Virus record (IMG/VR): IMGVR_UViG_3300020442_000005
Location: 124,001 to 188,000 of that record
Origin: a virus
DNA: 64,000 bases
Reading direction: 5' to 3' (one strand)
In this document: one piece after another, positions 36,624-45,706 of the stretch
Numbering within the stretch: the first letter of the stretch is position 1
Layout of the letters: each line of letters starts with the position of its first letter
The notes under the pieces: model-generated
Seen by the model: only the letters and a program-made list of their open reading frames with translations
The model's database searches: none
What the model was told of the DNA's origin: nothing
Program-made: the position numbers and the translations under genes

Positions 36624-37160
36624 ATGTCTGATATTGAAATATTACAAAAAAACTACGAAACATTTACAACAGTACTACAAAAACTTGAGAACAAAGGCTT
36701 GATCGATTTTGTTGAAGAACTTGGCGATGACTTGGTCATGTCTCCGGCTGCAGCCCAAAAAGATGAATATGGATGTTTTTCCGGCGGCATCATCGATATG
36801 GCGCTTAAACTTTCGCAAAGTATGCGAAAATTAGATATGGTTGCCGGATACAATGCCAATGTTGAAAGCATTTATAAAGTTGCGTTTTTGAGAGCAATTG
36901 CAGAGTGTGGCGATTCAAAAGAAAGAATGTTTGAACCACATGACTCAGATTGGCATATTGAGAAACTTGGTCTTTTATATAAAAGAAACCCAAAGTTGAA
37001 CGGTACAACGTGGACAACAAGAGCAATTGAAATTGCAACAGTCAAACAAATCAACCTAAATAGTGAAGAAGTTATGGCACTACTAACGGCTGCCAATGAG
37101 CATCCATACAATGATTTGGCAAGATTATTAAAATCTGCAAATACTTTACTGGTTAAGTAG
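36624..37160 (+). CDS. HD-hydrolase-like protein, possibly degenerate
   Basis: A 178-residue protein with a strong ribosome binding site (TAAGGAGG). Residues about 86-135 (FLRAIAECGDSKERMFEPHDSDWHIEKLG, then LLYKRNPKL) resemble a phage HD-domain family whose usual form reads LLHDLGKIG...SDWHREKLG..Y.YNP. The HD pair at the start is missing here (IAECGD), while DSDWHxEKLG is kept. It may be a degenerate nucleotide hydrolase or an adapted binding protein. The family call is tentative. Confidence 0.45.
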   Translation: MSDIEILQKNYETFTTVLQKLENKGLIDFVEELGDDLVMSPAAAQKDEYGCFSGGIIDMALKLSQSMRKLDMVAGYNANVESIYKVAFLRAIAECGDSKERMFEPHDSDWHIEKLGLLYKRNPKLNGTTWTTRAIEIATVKQINLNSEEVMALLTAANEHPYNDLARLLKSANTLLVK

Positions 37161-37204
37161 CATAATTATAACTGATAAACTGTAGTAAGATCAAGGAGAA
37201 ACTA

Positions 37205-37546
37205 ATGTTGCTAACAGAATCCAGTTTAAGAAGAATCATTCGCCGTGCATTGATTGAAGCCAAAGATCAAAACTCCGATGGAAAAAACGATTTTAGAGAC
37301 GTCAAGATTGCTCGAATGAAAGCATCAGGAATGTCACAAAAACAAATCAAGGCAAAGCATGCTGATTTGTATGAAGACGAAGAAGAAGTCGATTTAGAAG
37401 ACGATGCTTTATTAGTTGAACCGGACATGACATCTGAAGATGAGCGTAATCAAGAGGTTGATGAAATGTCAACGTTGGCTGGTGGTGCAATCAGAGGTTT
37501 TCAAGCTCCTCTTGGTTACGACAACAAAAAAATGAAAGGTTATTAG
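37205..37546 (+). CDS. Divergent tagged protein with Ca-binding-like loop
   Basis: A 113-residue acidic protein. Residues 1-20 (MLLTESSLRRIIRRALIEAK) look like a divergent copy of the basic module with LIE-A as a candidate protease site. Residues 21-32 (DQNSDGKNDFRD) fit a DxNxDGxxDxxD calcium loop like those of EF-hand and dockerin-type proteins. An acidic stretch (EDEEEVDLEDD) follows. It is preceded by AAGGAGAAACTA. It lies apart from the other tagged genes, in the replication region. Confidence 0.55.
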   Translation: MLLTESSLRRIIRRALIEAKDQNSDGKNDFRDVKIARMKASGMSQKQIKAKHADLYEDEEEVDLEDDALLVEPDMTSEDERNQEVDEMSTLAGGAIRGFQAPLGYDNKKMKGY

Positions 37547-37579
37547 TTTACAAAAATTTAAAAGACTGATAATTTTTAA

Positions 37580-37597
37580 TACGTCAATAAAGACGTA
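37580..37597 (+). promoter_or_regulatory. Small hairpin before the gene at 37630
   Basis: TACGTC (37580-37585) and GACGTA (37592-37597) form a 6-bp stem with a 6-nt AATAAA loop. No T tract follows; the role is unknown. Confidence 0.35.
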
Positions 37598-37629
37598 ACA
37601 CACAACTCATTACACACAGGAGAAAAACA

Positions 37630-37857
37630 ATGAGTAACAATCCATATTCATTACGCGCGGGCTTACTGAAACAAGCTGAGGGTATTCTTATGCAAAGATG
37701 GCAGACTGAAAACGACAGAGTTCGTGAATCTTTGCATTTAAAGAGAGATGCAGATCCATCTTTCAATATTGACACAGTTACTTTCCCCAAGTTTCCAACA
37801 ACTGATGAAATTATTGCAGAGGCAGAAAAGCTATATAGTTTTGTCCAAAAGAAATAA
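37630..37857 (+). CDS. Conserved phage hypothetical protein
   Basis: A 75-residue protein with ribosome binding site AGGAGAAAAACA. MSNNPYSLRAGLLKQAEGIL at the start and a C-terminal FPTTDEIIAEAEKLYSFV resemble a small protein often found near replication genes in T4-type phages. The function is not known to me. Confidence 0.6.
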   Translation: MSNNPYSLRAGLLKQAEGILMQRWQTENDRVRESLHLKRDADPSFNIDTVTFPKFPTTDEIIAEAEKLYSFVQKK

Positions 37858-37873
37858 ATGTTTGTACATTTTG

Positions 37874-37914
37874 ATTAATCGATGTAGATTAACAGTGTTG
37901 GCAACCTGCCGACA
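37874..37914 (+). promoter_or_regulatory. Two-hairpin leader of the SSB gene, possible operator
   Basis: TTAATC/GATTAA (37875-37880 and 37887-37892) and TGTTGGC/GCCGACA (37896-37902 and 37908-37914) form two adjacent hairpins. About 40 A/T-rich unpaired nucleotides follow before the ATG at 37956. This resembles the layout of the T4 gene 32 autoregulatory leader, where gp32 binds a folded element and spreads over unstructured AU-rich RNA. Confidence 0.45.
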
Positions 37915-37955
37915 AAAATCAATAATAAAACATTTAAACATTTGGAGTAATAATC

Positions 37956-38759
37956 ATGGCTATTGATTTTGATGCAATTCGCAAAAAACTAAACGCTCTT
38001 TCCGGCGCTAACTCGAAACGACGAGTAATGTGGCGTCCACCAGAAGGAGAAACTGTCAACGTACGTATTATCGGATTTACAGATAATGACGGTAATCCTT
38101 TTAAGGAACGTTGGTTTTACTACAACATCGGCAATAATCCAGGTCTTCTTACTCCTCACCAATTTGGCAAGCCAGATCCTATTCAAGAGTTGATTCAAAA
38201 CTTGAAATCAGAAGGCACCAAGGAATCTTACGAAATGGCTAAAAAGCTGTATCCTAAGATGCGTACATATGCTGCAGTTATTGTACGCGGAGAGGAAAGT
38301 GAAGGAGTTCGACTTTGGGCATTCGGTAAAACTGTTTATCAGTCATTACTAAATATCATGCTCGATCCGGATTATGGCGATATTACAGATATCCATGAAG
38401 GTCACGATATTAAGGTAACATGTACAAAGCAACCTGGAAAAATGTTTGCAATGACTGACGTAATGCCGAGACCAAAGGCAACTGCGTTAGGTACAAAAGA
38501 TCAAATCAAAAATTGGACTTCTGATATTCCAAACTTAGATGACATCTACAGCCTTAAAACATACGAGCAACTTGAAAACATTATTAACGCCTGGTTAAAT
38601 GGCGACAATGAAGAAGATGGCGACGACGAACCAACTCAACGAGAGCAGGTAAAAACTTCAACGCCACCTAAATCAAAAACTCGTGGGCCAACAAACAAGA
38701 GCTACGGAGATAATATCGACGATGCTTTTGCAGATCTAGATCAAGACCTAGGCTTCTAA
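37956..38759 (+). CDS. 32: Single-stranded DNA binding protein, gp32-like
   Basis: A 267-residue protein (T4 gp32 is 301). The N-terminal basic part (DAIRKKLNALSG) corresponds to the cooperative-binding segment. The OB-fold core reads MWRPPEGETVNVRIIGFTDNDGNPF, WFYYNIGNN, then MRTYAAVIVRGEESEGVRLWAFGKTVYQSLLN. The C-terminus is acidic (NGDNEEDGDDE, DDAFADLDQDLGF), the usual partner-binding tail. I see only one Cys, so the T4 zinc site is absent. Ribosome binding site: TGGAGTAATAATC. It is followed by a terminator. Confidence 0.88.
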   Translation: MAIDFDAIRKKLNALSGANSKRRVMWRPPEGETVNVRIIGFTDNDGNPFKERWFYYNIGNNPGLLTPHQFGKPDPIQELIQNLKSEGTKESYEMAKKLYPKMRTYAAVIVRGEESEGVRLWAFGKTVYQSLLNIMLDPDYGDITDIHEGHDIKVTCTKQPGKMFAMTDVMPRPKATALGTKDQIKNWTSDIPNLDDIYSLKTYEQLENIINAWLNGDNEEDGDDEPTQREQVKTSTPPKSKTRGPTNKSYGDNIDDAFADLDQDLGF

Positions 38760-38783
38760 GATCAAAGGCTATAGTGACCGCAT

Positions 38784-38811
38784 GAAAGGGAGATTTATTC
38801 TCCCTTTCTTT
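38784..38811 (+). terminator. Rho-independent terminator after SSB
   Basis: GAAAGGGAG (38784-38792) pairs perfectly with CTCCCTTTC (38800-38808) around a 7-nt loop; the T tract is short (TTTG includes only two to three T). The recA promoter starts at its end. Confidence 0.7.
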
Positions 38812-38838
38812 GTAAATAGAGCTTTGTATGAGTAATAT
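38811..38838 (+). promoter_or_regulatory. Probable promoter of recA
   Basis: TGTAAATA at 38811 and TAATAT at 38833, starts 22 bp apart, as in the other promoters of this class. The -10-like part matches only four of six positions. A TATACT lies slightly downstream (38842) as an alternative. Confidence 0.45.
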
Positions 38839-38871
38839 AGTTATACTAAAATTAGATTAAGGAGATTAGTT

Positions 38872-40068
38872 ATGGCAAAAAAGAACAAGGAACAAGATTT
38901 TACTTCGGACCTTATTAAATCTTTGAATAAAGACCACGGCGCACGCGTTGCATACAATTTATCTGTTGATGATTCGCCAACACATGTTGATCGATGGGTA
39001 TCGACAGGTTGTCATCAGCTTGACTACATTGTTTCTGGTCGACCAAACGGTGGATTGCCAGTAGGTAGAATTGTTGAAATCTTTGGTCCACCATCAATTG
39101 GAAAATCACACATCGCAATACAAATTGCAAAACACACGCAGGAAATGGGCGGGATCGTAGTATATATTGATACTGAAAACGCAACATCAGTCGATAATTT
39201 GGCGTTGTTAGGAGTTGATATTTCGAAGAGATTCGTATACGTCGACACCCATTGTACGGAAGAGGTACTAAGCATTGCAGAAAAAACTATTGTGAAAGCA
39301 AAAGCACTGCAAAAAGATGTACCTATTACGATTATTTGGGACTCCGTTGCTGCTACATCACCAAAAGATGAGTTGTTAGGAGACTACGACAAGCAAACTA
39401 TAGGACTGAATGCCCGCGTTATCTCAAAAGGAATGAGAAAAATTACAGGAATCATTGCAAATGAAAAAGTTTTATTTATTTGCTTAAATCAAATCAGAAC
39501 TAAAGTTGGAGTTATGTATGGAGATCCTACTACTACACCCGGGGGTAAGGCAATCCCTTTTCACTCGTCTGTACGAATCAAATTGGGAGCAGGACAACAA
39601 ATCAAAGACAAAAAGGGTAACATTATTGGGATTAATGTTTCGGCGAAAACGATAAAAAATAAAGTAGCTCCTCCGTTTCGTACTGTTAATTTCGAAATTC
39701 ATTTCGGAAAAGGCGTATATGAACACGAGCAAGCCTTTGATGTTCTTCGTAGATTCTGTAAAGACAATGGGCCAGTTTCCTTTGGTCCATATCAAATCAC
39801 TGTTGAAGGAACTGGAGCTTGGAAGACATTAATTGTCGTAGAAGAAAAGACCGGTGAAACCAAAATAGAGAAAAAGTTTTATAAGACTGATTTTGGCGAA
39901 GTATGGCAAGACGATCAGTATAAGCCTTATGTAAACGCAGTATTTTGCGCCGCATATGCAGATATAGTCGGAGATTCATTTAAATCTGCGGATATTAGTG
40001 CTGATTCGTACGAAGAAATGCGACAGATATCAATGGATCTTGGCGATGACTTTGTAGATCCGGAATAA
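38872..40068 (+). CDS. recA: RecA-family recombinase
   Basis: A 398-residue strand-exchange ATPase. Walker A is GPPSIGKS (72-79), followed by IVVYIDTENA; the Walker B-like strand is ITIIWDSVAA; the DNA-binding loop region reads LFICLNQIRTKVGVMYGDPTTTPGGKAIPFHSS. This is closer to bacterial RecA than to T4 UvsX. It would act with the SSB upstream in recombination-dependent replication and repair. The C-terminus is acidic. Ribosome binding site: TAAGGAGATTAGTT. Confidence 0.88.
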   Translation: MAKKNKEQDFTSDLIKSLNKDHGARVAYNLSVDDSPTHVDRWVSTGCHQLDYIVSGRPNGGLPVGRIVEIFGPPSIGKSHIAIQIAKHTQEMGGIVVYIDTENATSVDNLALLGVDISKRFVYVDTHCTEEVLSIAEKTIVKAKALQKDVPITIIWDSVAATSPKDELLGDYDKQTIGLNARVISKGMRKITGIIANEKVLFICLNQIRTKVGVMYGDPTTTPGGKAIPFHSSVRIKLGAGQQIKDKKGNIIGINVSAKTIKNKVAPPFRTVNFEIHFGKGVYEHEQAFDVLRRFCKDNGPVSFGPYQITVEGTGAWKTLIVVEEKTGETKIEKKFYKTDFGEVWQDDQYKPYVNAVFCAAYADIVGDSFKSADISADSYEEMRQISMDLGDDFVDPE

Positions 40069-40080
40069 AGCAAATTTATA

Positions 40081-40100
40081 ATTCACATTACTGTGTGAAT
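40081..40100 (+). repeat. Inverted repeat after recA
   Basis: ATTCACA and TGTGAAT form a 7-bp stem with a 6-nt loop. It is preceded by a TATAAT at 40077 and has no T tract. It could be a weak hairpin, an operator-like site or an mRNA end. Confidence 0.4.
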
Positions 40101-40120
40101 CCATAAAAAACTTATTAAAT

Positions 40121-40126
40121 TATAAT
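40121..40126 (+). promoter_or_regulatory. TATAAT box before the flap nuclease gene
   Basis: A perfect TATAAT 29 bp before the ATG. The upstream CATAAAAAA (40102) is 19 bp away rather than 22, so it fits the common promoter class poorly. The ribosome binding site that follows is unusual: CCTGGGGGGAAAATG. Confidence 0.4.
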
Positions 40127-40149
40127 ATAACTAGTTTCCTGGGGGGAAA

Positions 40150-41115
40150 ATGACTGATGGACCTATTCTTTTAATCGATGCTTACAATGTTTTTGCACGC
40201 GCGTACTGTGTTGTGCCACTGATGTCGTCACACGGGCATCATTTGGGCGGAACAATTGGATTTATGAAATCATTATCAATGTATATTGAAAAATTTAAGC
40301 CTTCTCGCGTAATTGTGTGTTGGGAAGGAGGCGGTTCAGCCAGAAGAAGACAAATTCTTCCAGAATACAAACTGAATCGTAAACCCATTAAGTTAAACCG
40401 ATCGGATATCTATGAGGATATACCAGATACGGCCGAAAATTTTAATTATCAAGTTGCTTTACTCACGAATCTGTTAAAACACATTCCAGTTCAACAAGTT
40501 TACGTCGGAGAATGTGAAGCTGATGATATTATCGGATATATTTGCCGATATGAGGTACCAGACCAAGAAAAGATCATTGTTTCTATGGATCAAGATCTTC
40601 ATCAGCTGTTATCTCACAACGTTGTGCAATATTCTCCGGCATCTAAAAAAATGTTAGACCAGAATTATGTTCTAGAAAGATATGGAGTAAGTACAGAAAA
40701 TTTTATTACTGCAAGATGCTTTATTGGTGATAGTTCTGACGGTATATCAGGCATAAAAGGTTGTGGTTTTAAGTCATTAGTAAAACGTTTTCCAGAACTA
40801 AAAAGTCCGGAGTTTGTTAGCGTCGACGACATAATTAAATTGTGCGAAACAAGAAACGAACAGAAAAGCTACAGTATGTTTCGAAACATTCTTGCTCAAC
40901 CTGACATACCTAGAAGAAACTGGAAACTCATGTACTTAGACAATTCGAATCTATCAGCAGAACATGTAAAAAAACTTAAATATTCTGTACAAAACTATGA
41001 ATTGAGTAAAAATAAGTTTAATCTTATAAAGGATCTAGTTTCTGAAGGTCTAGACATGCCACGCGGATTTGACGTGGACAGACTATATCTTCGCATTAAT
41101 TCTTGTATCAAATAA
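40150..41115 (+). CDS. 5'-3' exonuclease / flap endonuclease
   Basis: A 321-residue protein of the family that includes T4 RNase H and the 5' nuclease domain of Pol I. LLIDAYNVFARAY gives the first acidic ligand (D10); VIVCWEGGGSARRRQILPEYKLNRK, then ECEADDIIGY, MDQDLHQLL and ARCFIGDSSDGISGIKGCGFKS supply further acidic residues and the helix-hairpin-helix region. It would remove RNA primers and flaps. With the exonuclease-free PolA-like protein at 34976 it may form a split Pol I. Confidence 0.85.
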   Translation: MTDGPILLIDAYNVFARAYCVVPLMSSHGHHLGGTIGFMKSLSMYIEKFKPSRVIVCWEGGGSARRRQILPEYKLNRKPIKLNRSDIYEDIPDTAENFNYQVALLTNLLKHIPVQQVYVGECEADDIIGYICRYEVPDQEKIIVSMDQDLHQLLSHNVVQYSPASKKMLDQNYVLERYGVSTENFITARCFIGDSSDGISGIKGCGFKSLVKRFPELKSPEFVSVDDIIKLCETRNEQKSYSMFRNILAQPDIPRRNWKLMYLDNSNLSAEHVKKLKYSVQNYELSKNKFNLIKDLVSEGLDMPRGFDVDRLYLRINSCIK

Positions 41116-41127
41116 CCAGAGGTAAAA

Positions 41128-42549
41128 ATGGGTAGTGTAAAAGTTGCTGCAGCAGTGGCAAATACCAACTTTAGTATGATCGGCTATGGAAAGGCCTTTC
41201 AAGAAAAAATATTTCAAGGCATGGCAACAGATAAAGAATGGGCTCAGCAAATGCATGAGGTGATGAGTCCGGAATATTTTGATTTAAAATATCTGCAATA
41301 TCTAACTAGTCATTATTTCAAGTATTTCGATGATTACAGATGTTTTCCCACCATGCAGCTTCTTATTCAGATAGTAAGGGACGAACTTGCCAGCGATACG
41401 GCTGATCAAATGCTCAAAGATCAGATCGTTGCTTTCCTTCAAAGAATGAGAATGAATCAGCATCCGGAAGATCTGCCTTATGTAAAAGAAAAATCTTTAC
41501 AGTTTTGCAAAAGACAAGCTTTTAAAGAAGCGTTAACTAATGCTGTTGAGCTAGTCCAGGGAGAACAGTTCGAGGAAGTAGTCGATTTGATGCGAACCGC
41601 TGTTTCTGTTGGAATGCCTCAGTCGATCGGTCACGAGTTCTTTAACGATGTTGAAGCTAGATTCCAGGAGATAACAAGGATCACAACGCCAACTGGAATC
41701 CCGGAGCTAGATCAGAAAGATGTCCTAGATGGTGGCCTTGGCCGCGGAGAGCTTGGTGTAGTAGTTGCACCAACCGGTGTTGGGAAATCACACTGGCTTG
41801 TAAATATGGGAGCCGAAGCATTGCGTCGAGGAAAGACTGTTGTTCATTATACTTTTGAACTCTCAGAAACACTAACCGGTAAAAGATATGATGCTAACAT
41901 TACTGACATTCCAGTCTCTGACTTGATTGACAAAAAAGAAGAAGTTCTTAGGCACTATGAAGATAACGAATATGGAAATTTGATTATCAAGTATTATCCT
42001 TGCAGATCTGCAAGCGTCAATACAATTAGAAACCACCTAGAAAAACTAAAATTGCGAAACTACACTCCTTCAGTCGTAATAATCGATTATGCCGACGTCA
42101 TGAAATCAACAAAGTCTTACGATGCTTTGCGATTAGAATTACAACTTATCTATGAAGAGTTAAGACAACTGGCGGCTGATTTTAACGTACCTGTTTGGAC
42201 AGCTTCTCAATCTAATCGATCAGGCGCTAACGCAGACATGGTTGGTTTAGAAAACATGGGAGAGTCTTATGGTAAAGCGCAAGTGTCAGACGTCGTGCTT
42301 GGATTGAGCAGAAAACCTGAGGAAAAAGCGACTGGCTATGCAAGACTTTTTGTTGCCAAAAATAGAGCTGGAATGGATGGCATTAATATGGTCATCAAAA
42401 TCGACACAGCGAAGTCAACCTTTAAGACCGTCTCGGCAGACGAAAAAGAAGAATATGATATATTGACGAATCCAAAAGAAAAAATGAAACAAATATGGAA
42501 TAAAGTCCAGACAGCAAAAAAGGAGTTAAACAATGGCCAGACGACGTGA
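41128..42549 (+). CDS. DnaB-family replicative helicase (gp41-like)
   Basis: A 473-residue helicase. The N-terminal 190 residues are helical, and the RecA-like C-terminal domain has Walker A APTGVGKS (about 214-221), THYTFELSET-like segment, and a Walker B region VVIIDYADVMKS. A Q/N-rich LTASQSNRSG segment follows the usual motif order. It would unwind the fork for the DnaE-like polymerase. No primase was identified in this window. It overlaps the reductase gene by 17 nt. Confidence 0.85.
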   Translation: MGSVKVAAAVANTNFSMIGYGKAFQEKIFQGMATDKEWAQQMHEVMSPEYFDLKYLQYLTSHYFKYFDDYRCFPTMQLLIQIVRDELASDTADQMLKDQIVAFLQRMRMNQHPEDLPYVKEKSLQFCKRQAFKEALTNAVELVQGEQFEEVVDLMRTAVSVGMPQSIGHEFFNDVEARFQEITRITTPTGIPELDQKDVLDGGLGRGELGVVVAPTGVGKSHWLVNMGAEALRRGKTVVHYTFELSETLTGKRYDANITDIPVSDLIDKKEEVLRHYEDNEYGNLIIKYYPCRSASVNTIRNHLEKLKLRNYTPSVVIIDYADVMKSTKSYDALRLELQLIYEELRQLAADFNVPVWTASQSNRSGANADMVGLENMGESYGKAQVSDVVLGLSRKPEEKATGYARLFVAKNRAGMDGINMVIKIDTAKSTFKTVSADEKEEYDILTNPKEKMKQIWNKVQTAKKELNNGQTT

Positions 42550-45040
42550 TGAATACACGCACGATGATGTATATGCAGCAACACTTGATTATTTCAATGG
42601 TGACACCCTAGCTACAAGCGTTTTTGTAAACAAGTACGCGTTGCAAGATGAAGACGGAAATTTTAAAGAATTATCACCAAATGACATGCATAAACGTTTG
42701 GCAACCGAATTTGCAAGGATTGAATCCAAATATCCTAATTCAATGTCTAGACATGAAATATTTGGATTGTTTAAAGATTTTAAATATGTAGTGCCGCAAG
42801 GTTCACCCATGAGCGGAATTGGAAATGAAGCAAAAATACAATCTTTATCGAACTGCTTTGTTGTTGAATCCCCCGCTGATTCTTACGCGGGAATTCTTAA
42901 GACAGATCAAGAGCAAGTTCAAATTATGAAACGTAGAGGCGGTGTTGGATTTGACATTTCCACCATCCGTCCTAAAGGCATGCCAACCTCAAATGCTGCC
43001 AAAACTACCGATGGCATCGAAGTATTTATGGATCGATTCTCTAACTCTTGCCGTGAGGTTGCGCAAGGAGGTCGTAGAGGAGCTTTGATGCTTTCCATAT
43101 CAGTTCATCATCCTCAAGTTATGGACTTCATTAGGATTAAAAGAGATCTTAAAAAAGTGACAGGCGCAAATATATCCGTTCGAGTTTCTGATGAGTTCAT
43201 GAATGCTGTAAAGAACAACGAGTCATATGTACAACGATGGCCTGTTGATTCTAAAGATCCTGAAATTAAGAGCACTGCTGATGCCACCGAAGTTTGGAAC
43301 GAACTAATTGAAGGCGCACATGCATCAGCGGAGCCGGGTGTTCTTTTTTGGGACACTGCGACACGTATGACTCCATCAGACGCATATACTGATGACGGAT
43401 TTGGTTCTGTGTCGACCAATCCCTGTGGAGAGATTATTCTTTCTCCATACGACAGCTGTCGACTAATGTTGGTAAATCTTACTTCGTTTGTAAAAGATCC
43501 ATGGACTGAAAATGCCGAGTTTGATTATGGGCATTTTCGATCAATTGCCAGAAAGGCTCAGCGTCTTATGGATGATATGATCGATTTAGAGGTTGAGCAA
43601 ATCGATAAAATCCTGGCAAAAATTGATAAGGACCCTGAGACTGATGAAGTAAAGTATTACGAAAGAAGTTTGTGGCACCAGATTAGACAAGTTGCTTTAA
43701 AGGGAAGAAGAACAGGTCTAGGAGTTACGGGCCTTGGTGATGCCATTGCAATGCTTGGTGAAACCTATGGAGATGAGAAAAGTATTAAAACTACAGAGCA
43801 AATCTACAAATGGCTTTCTCTTGCTTCATATGAAGAGTCAATCCAGCTTGCAAAAGAACGCGGCGCGTTTGAGATATTTGATCATGAAAAAGAGATTGGT
43901 CACGAATTTTTAACTCGGGTTATTGATGAATTGACTCCAGAGGTACAAGACGATTATCGTGTATATGGTCGACGCAACATTGCGAACACAACAACAGCTC
44001 CTGCAGGTTCAGTCTCCTGCCTCACTCAAACAACATCTGGAATTGAGCCGGCTTTTATGCTTCATTACACGCGTCGTAAGAAAGTGCAGAACGATGAAGA
44101 AGTAATGTTTGTTGATGACTTGGGTGATGAGTGGACAGAGTTTACTGTTTATCACCATGGATTTAAACAATGGATAGACGCCTCGGAAGATCCTAATATT
44201 GAACAGATCAGTACTGAAAACTTGGTACAGATGAGCCCTTATGCAGGTGCTACAGCCAATGAAATAGATTGGCGAGCAAAAGTAAAACTGCAGTCAGTTG
44301 CACAAAAGTGGATCTGTCATGCCATCTCAAACACTACAAATCTTCCAAGTGACATTGACGTAGACACAGTGAAAGATATCTACATGATGGGTTGGGAGTT
44401 AGGCTGTAAAGGAGTGACGGTTTATCGCGATGGGTCTAGATCTGGAGTTCTTATTTCGGACGACGATAAAAAAGAACAAAAGCCTAAACTTGAGGATGGT
44501 AGACACGCGCCAAAAAGGCCTGAGACTCTAGAGTGTGAAATACATAACACATCAGTAAAAGGCGAACGTTGGGTGATTTTAGTCGGGTTATTAGATGGTA
44601 AGCCATATGAAGTGATTGGCGGACAAGCAGATATGATCGAAATACCAAAAAAATACACAAGCGGTAAACTAACAAAGAGGTGTTTTAAAACTCAGCCAAA
44701 CAAATACGATTTAGCATTTGGAGAAGAGGGAGACGAAGTAATTGTTAAGGACGTAGTTTCAGTTTTTGATAATCCAAATTATGCAGGATACACACGCACC
44801 ATATCTCTAGCGTTACGCCATGGGGTTCAAGTCCAATACTTGGTAGAGCAAATGCAAAAGGATAAAGAAATGGATATGTTTTCATTTTCAAAATCTATTG
44901 CGCGTTGTCTTAAAAAATACATTGCCGACGGTTCAAAAGCAACGGTAAGTGTTTGTACAAACTGCGGTGCAGAGAATACAATAATATACCAAGAAGGTTG
45001 CCAAACTTGCACTTCATGCGGCTTTGGCGTTTGCGGATAA
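42533..45040 (+). CDS. nrdJ: Class II (B12-dependent) ribonucleotide reductase
   Basis: An 835-residue single-chain reductase that makes deoxynucleotides using adenosylcobalamin. Landmarks: SLSNCFVV (about 105-111), RRGGVGFDIS, GGRRGALM, the active-site NPCGEI (about 296-301), and TAPAGSVSCLTQTTSGIEPAF. The C-terminus has a Cys-rich tail (CTNCGAEN, CQTCTSCGFGVCG) including the redox pair. No small subunit lies nearby, as expected for class II. It supplies precursors along with ThyX and the dCMP hydroxymethylase. Confidence 0.88.
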   Translation: MARRRDEYTHDDVYAATLDYFNGDTLATSVFVNKYALQDEDGNFKELSPNDMHKRLATEFARIESKYPNSMSRHEIFGLFKDFKYVVPQGSPMSGIGNEAKIQSLSNCFVVESPADSYAGILKTDQEQVQIMKRRGGVGFDISTIRPKGMPTSNAAKTTDGIEVFMDRFSNSCREVAQGGRRGALMLSISVHHPQVMDFIRIKRDLKKVTGANISVRVSDEFMNAVKNNESYVQRWPVDSKDPEIKSTADATEVWNELIEGAHASAEPGVLFWDTATRMTPSDAYTDDGFGSVSTNPCGEIILSPYDSCRLMLVNLTSFVKDPWTENAEFDYGHFRSIARKAQRLMDDMIDLEVEQIDKILAKIDKDPETDEVKYYERSLWHQIRQVALKGRRTGLGVTGLGDAIAMLGETYGDEKSIKTTEQIYKWLSLASYEESIQLAKERGAFEIFDHEKEIGHEFLTRVIDELTPEVQDDYRVYGRRNIANTTTAPAGSVSCLTQTTSGIEPAFMLHYTRRKKVQNDEEVMFVDDLGDEWTEFTVYHHGFKQWIDASEDPNIEQISTENLVQMSPYAGATANEIDWRAKVKLQSVAQKWICHAISNTTNLPSDIDVDTVKDIYMMGWELGCKGVTVYRDGSRSGVLISDDDKKEQKPKLEDGRHAPKRPETLECEIHNTSVKGERWVILVGLLDGKPYEVIGGQADMIEIPKKYTSGKLTKRCFKTQPNKYDLAFGEEGDEVIVKDVVSVFDNPNYAGYTRTISLALRHGVQVQYLVEQMQKDKEMDMFSFSKSIARCLKKYIADGSKATVSVCTNCGAENTIIYQEGCQTCTSCGFGVCG

Positions 45041-45062
45041 TCAATAAACAAAGGATATAAAA

Positions 45063-45683
45063 ATGCATTGGACAACCAACATCGATCCAAAAGTAAGAGA
45101 ACTAGAATTACGACACAACCCTGTGATGATACGAGTTAATAAATTCACAGAGGAAAGCGCCGCTGAATTTGCAACAAAAATGGCTATGGCACATAACACT
45201 GGACAATCTGTTATCCCGGTCGTTATTGATTCATATGGCGGACAGGTATACAGTCTTATGAGTATGATAAGTTCTATAAATGCCTCAGAAATCCCGGTAG
45301 CAACTATTGTAGAAGGAAAAGCAATGTCCTGTGGAGTAATATTGTTTTCATGCGGCCACGAAGGATTAAGATTTGTCACTCCAGAAGCTACTTTGATGAT
45401 TCACGATGTATCTTCGGGTGCGTTCGGAAAAAACGAGGAAATTCAAGCATCCGCAAAAGAAACAAACCGACTCAATAAAATGATTTATACTATTCTTGCT
45501 GATAACTGCAAAAAACCACGTGATTATTTTACGAAAGAAGTAAAAAGAAGAGGCCGCGCGGATTGGTATGTAACTCCAAACAAAGCTGTGAAAATGGGTT
45601 TAGCAGATCACGTGGGGCTTCCTAAACTTCAAATTGACGTCGACGTACAAATTAATTTAGCAATCCCAGATAAAGATGCATAA
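45063..45683 (+). CDS. clpP: ClpP-like serine protease
   Basis: A 206-residue protein of the ClpP fold. IDSYGG near 56-60 is the oxyanion-loop strand, GKAMSCG places the catalytic Ser89, LMIHDVSSG gives His114, and ADWYVTPNKAVKMGLADHVG gives Asp167. ClpP normally degrades proteins fed by ClpX or ClpA; neither is seen here, so it may use the host unfoldase. A ClpS adaptor is encoded at 56749. Ribosome binding site: AAAGGATATAAAA. Confidence 0.85.
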   Translation: MHWTTNIDPKVRELELRHNPVMIRVNKFTEESAAEFATKMAMAHNTGQSVIPVVIDSYGGQVYSLMSMISSINASEIPVATIVEGKAMSCGVILFSCGHEGLRFVTPEATLMIHDVSSGAFGKNEEIQASAKETNRLNKMIYTILADNCKKPRDYFTKEVKRRGRADWYVTPNKAVKMGLADHVGLPKLQIDVDVQINLAIPDKDA

Positions 45684-45706
45684 TTAATAACAATGGAGTT
45701 ATTCGT

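Noticed and set aside
37580-37597. Terminator before 37630
   Set aside because: Only a 6-bp stem without a following T tract.
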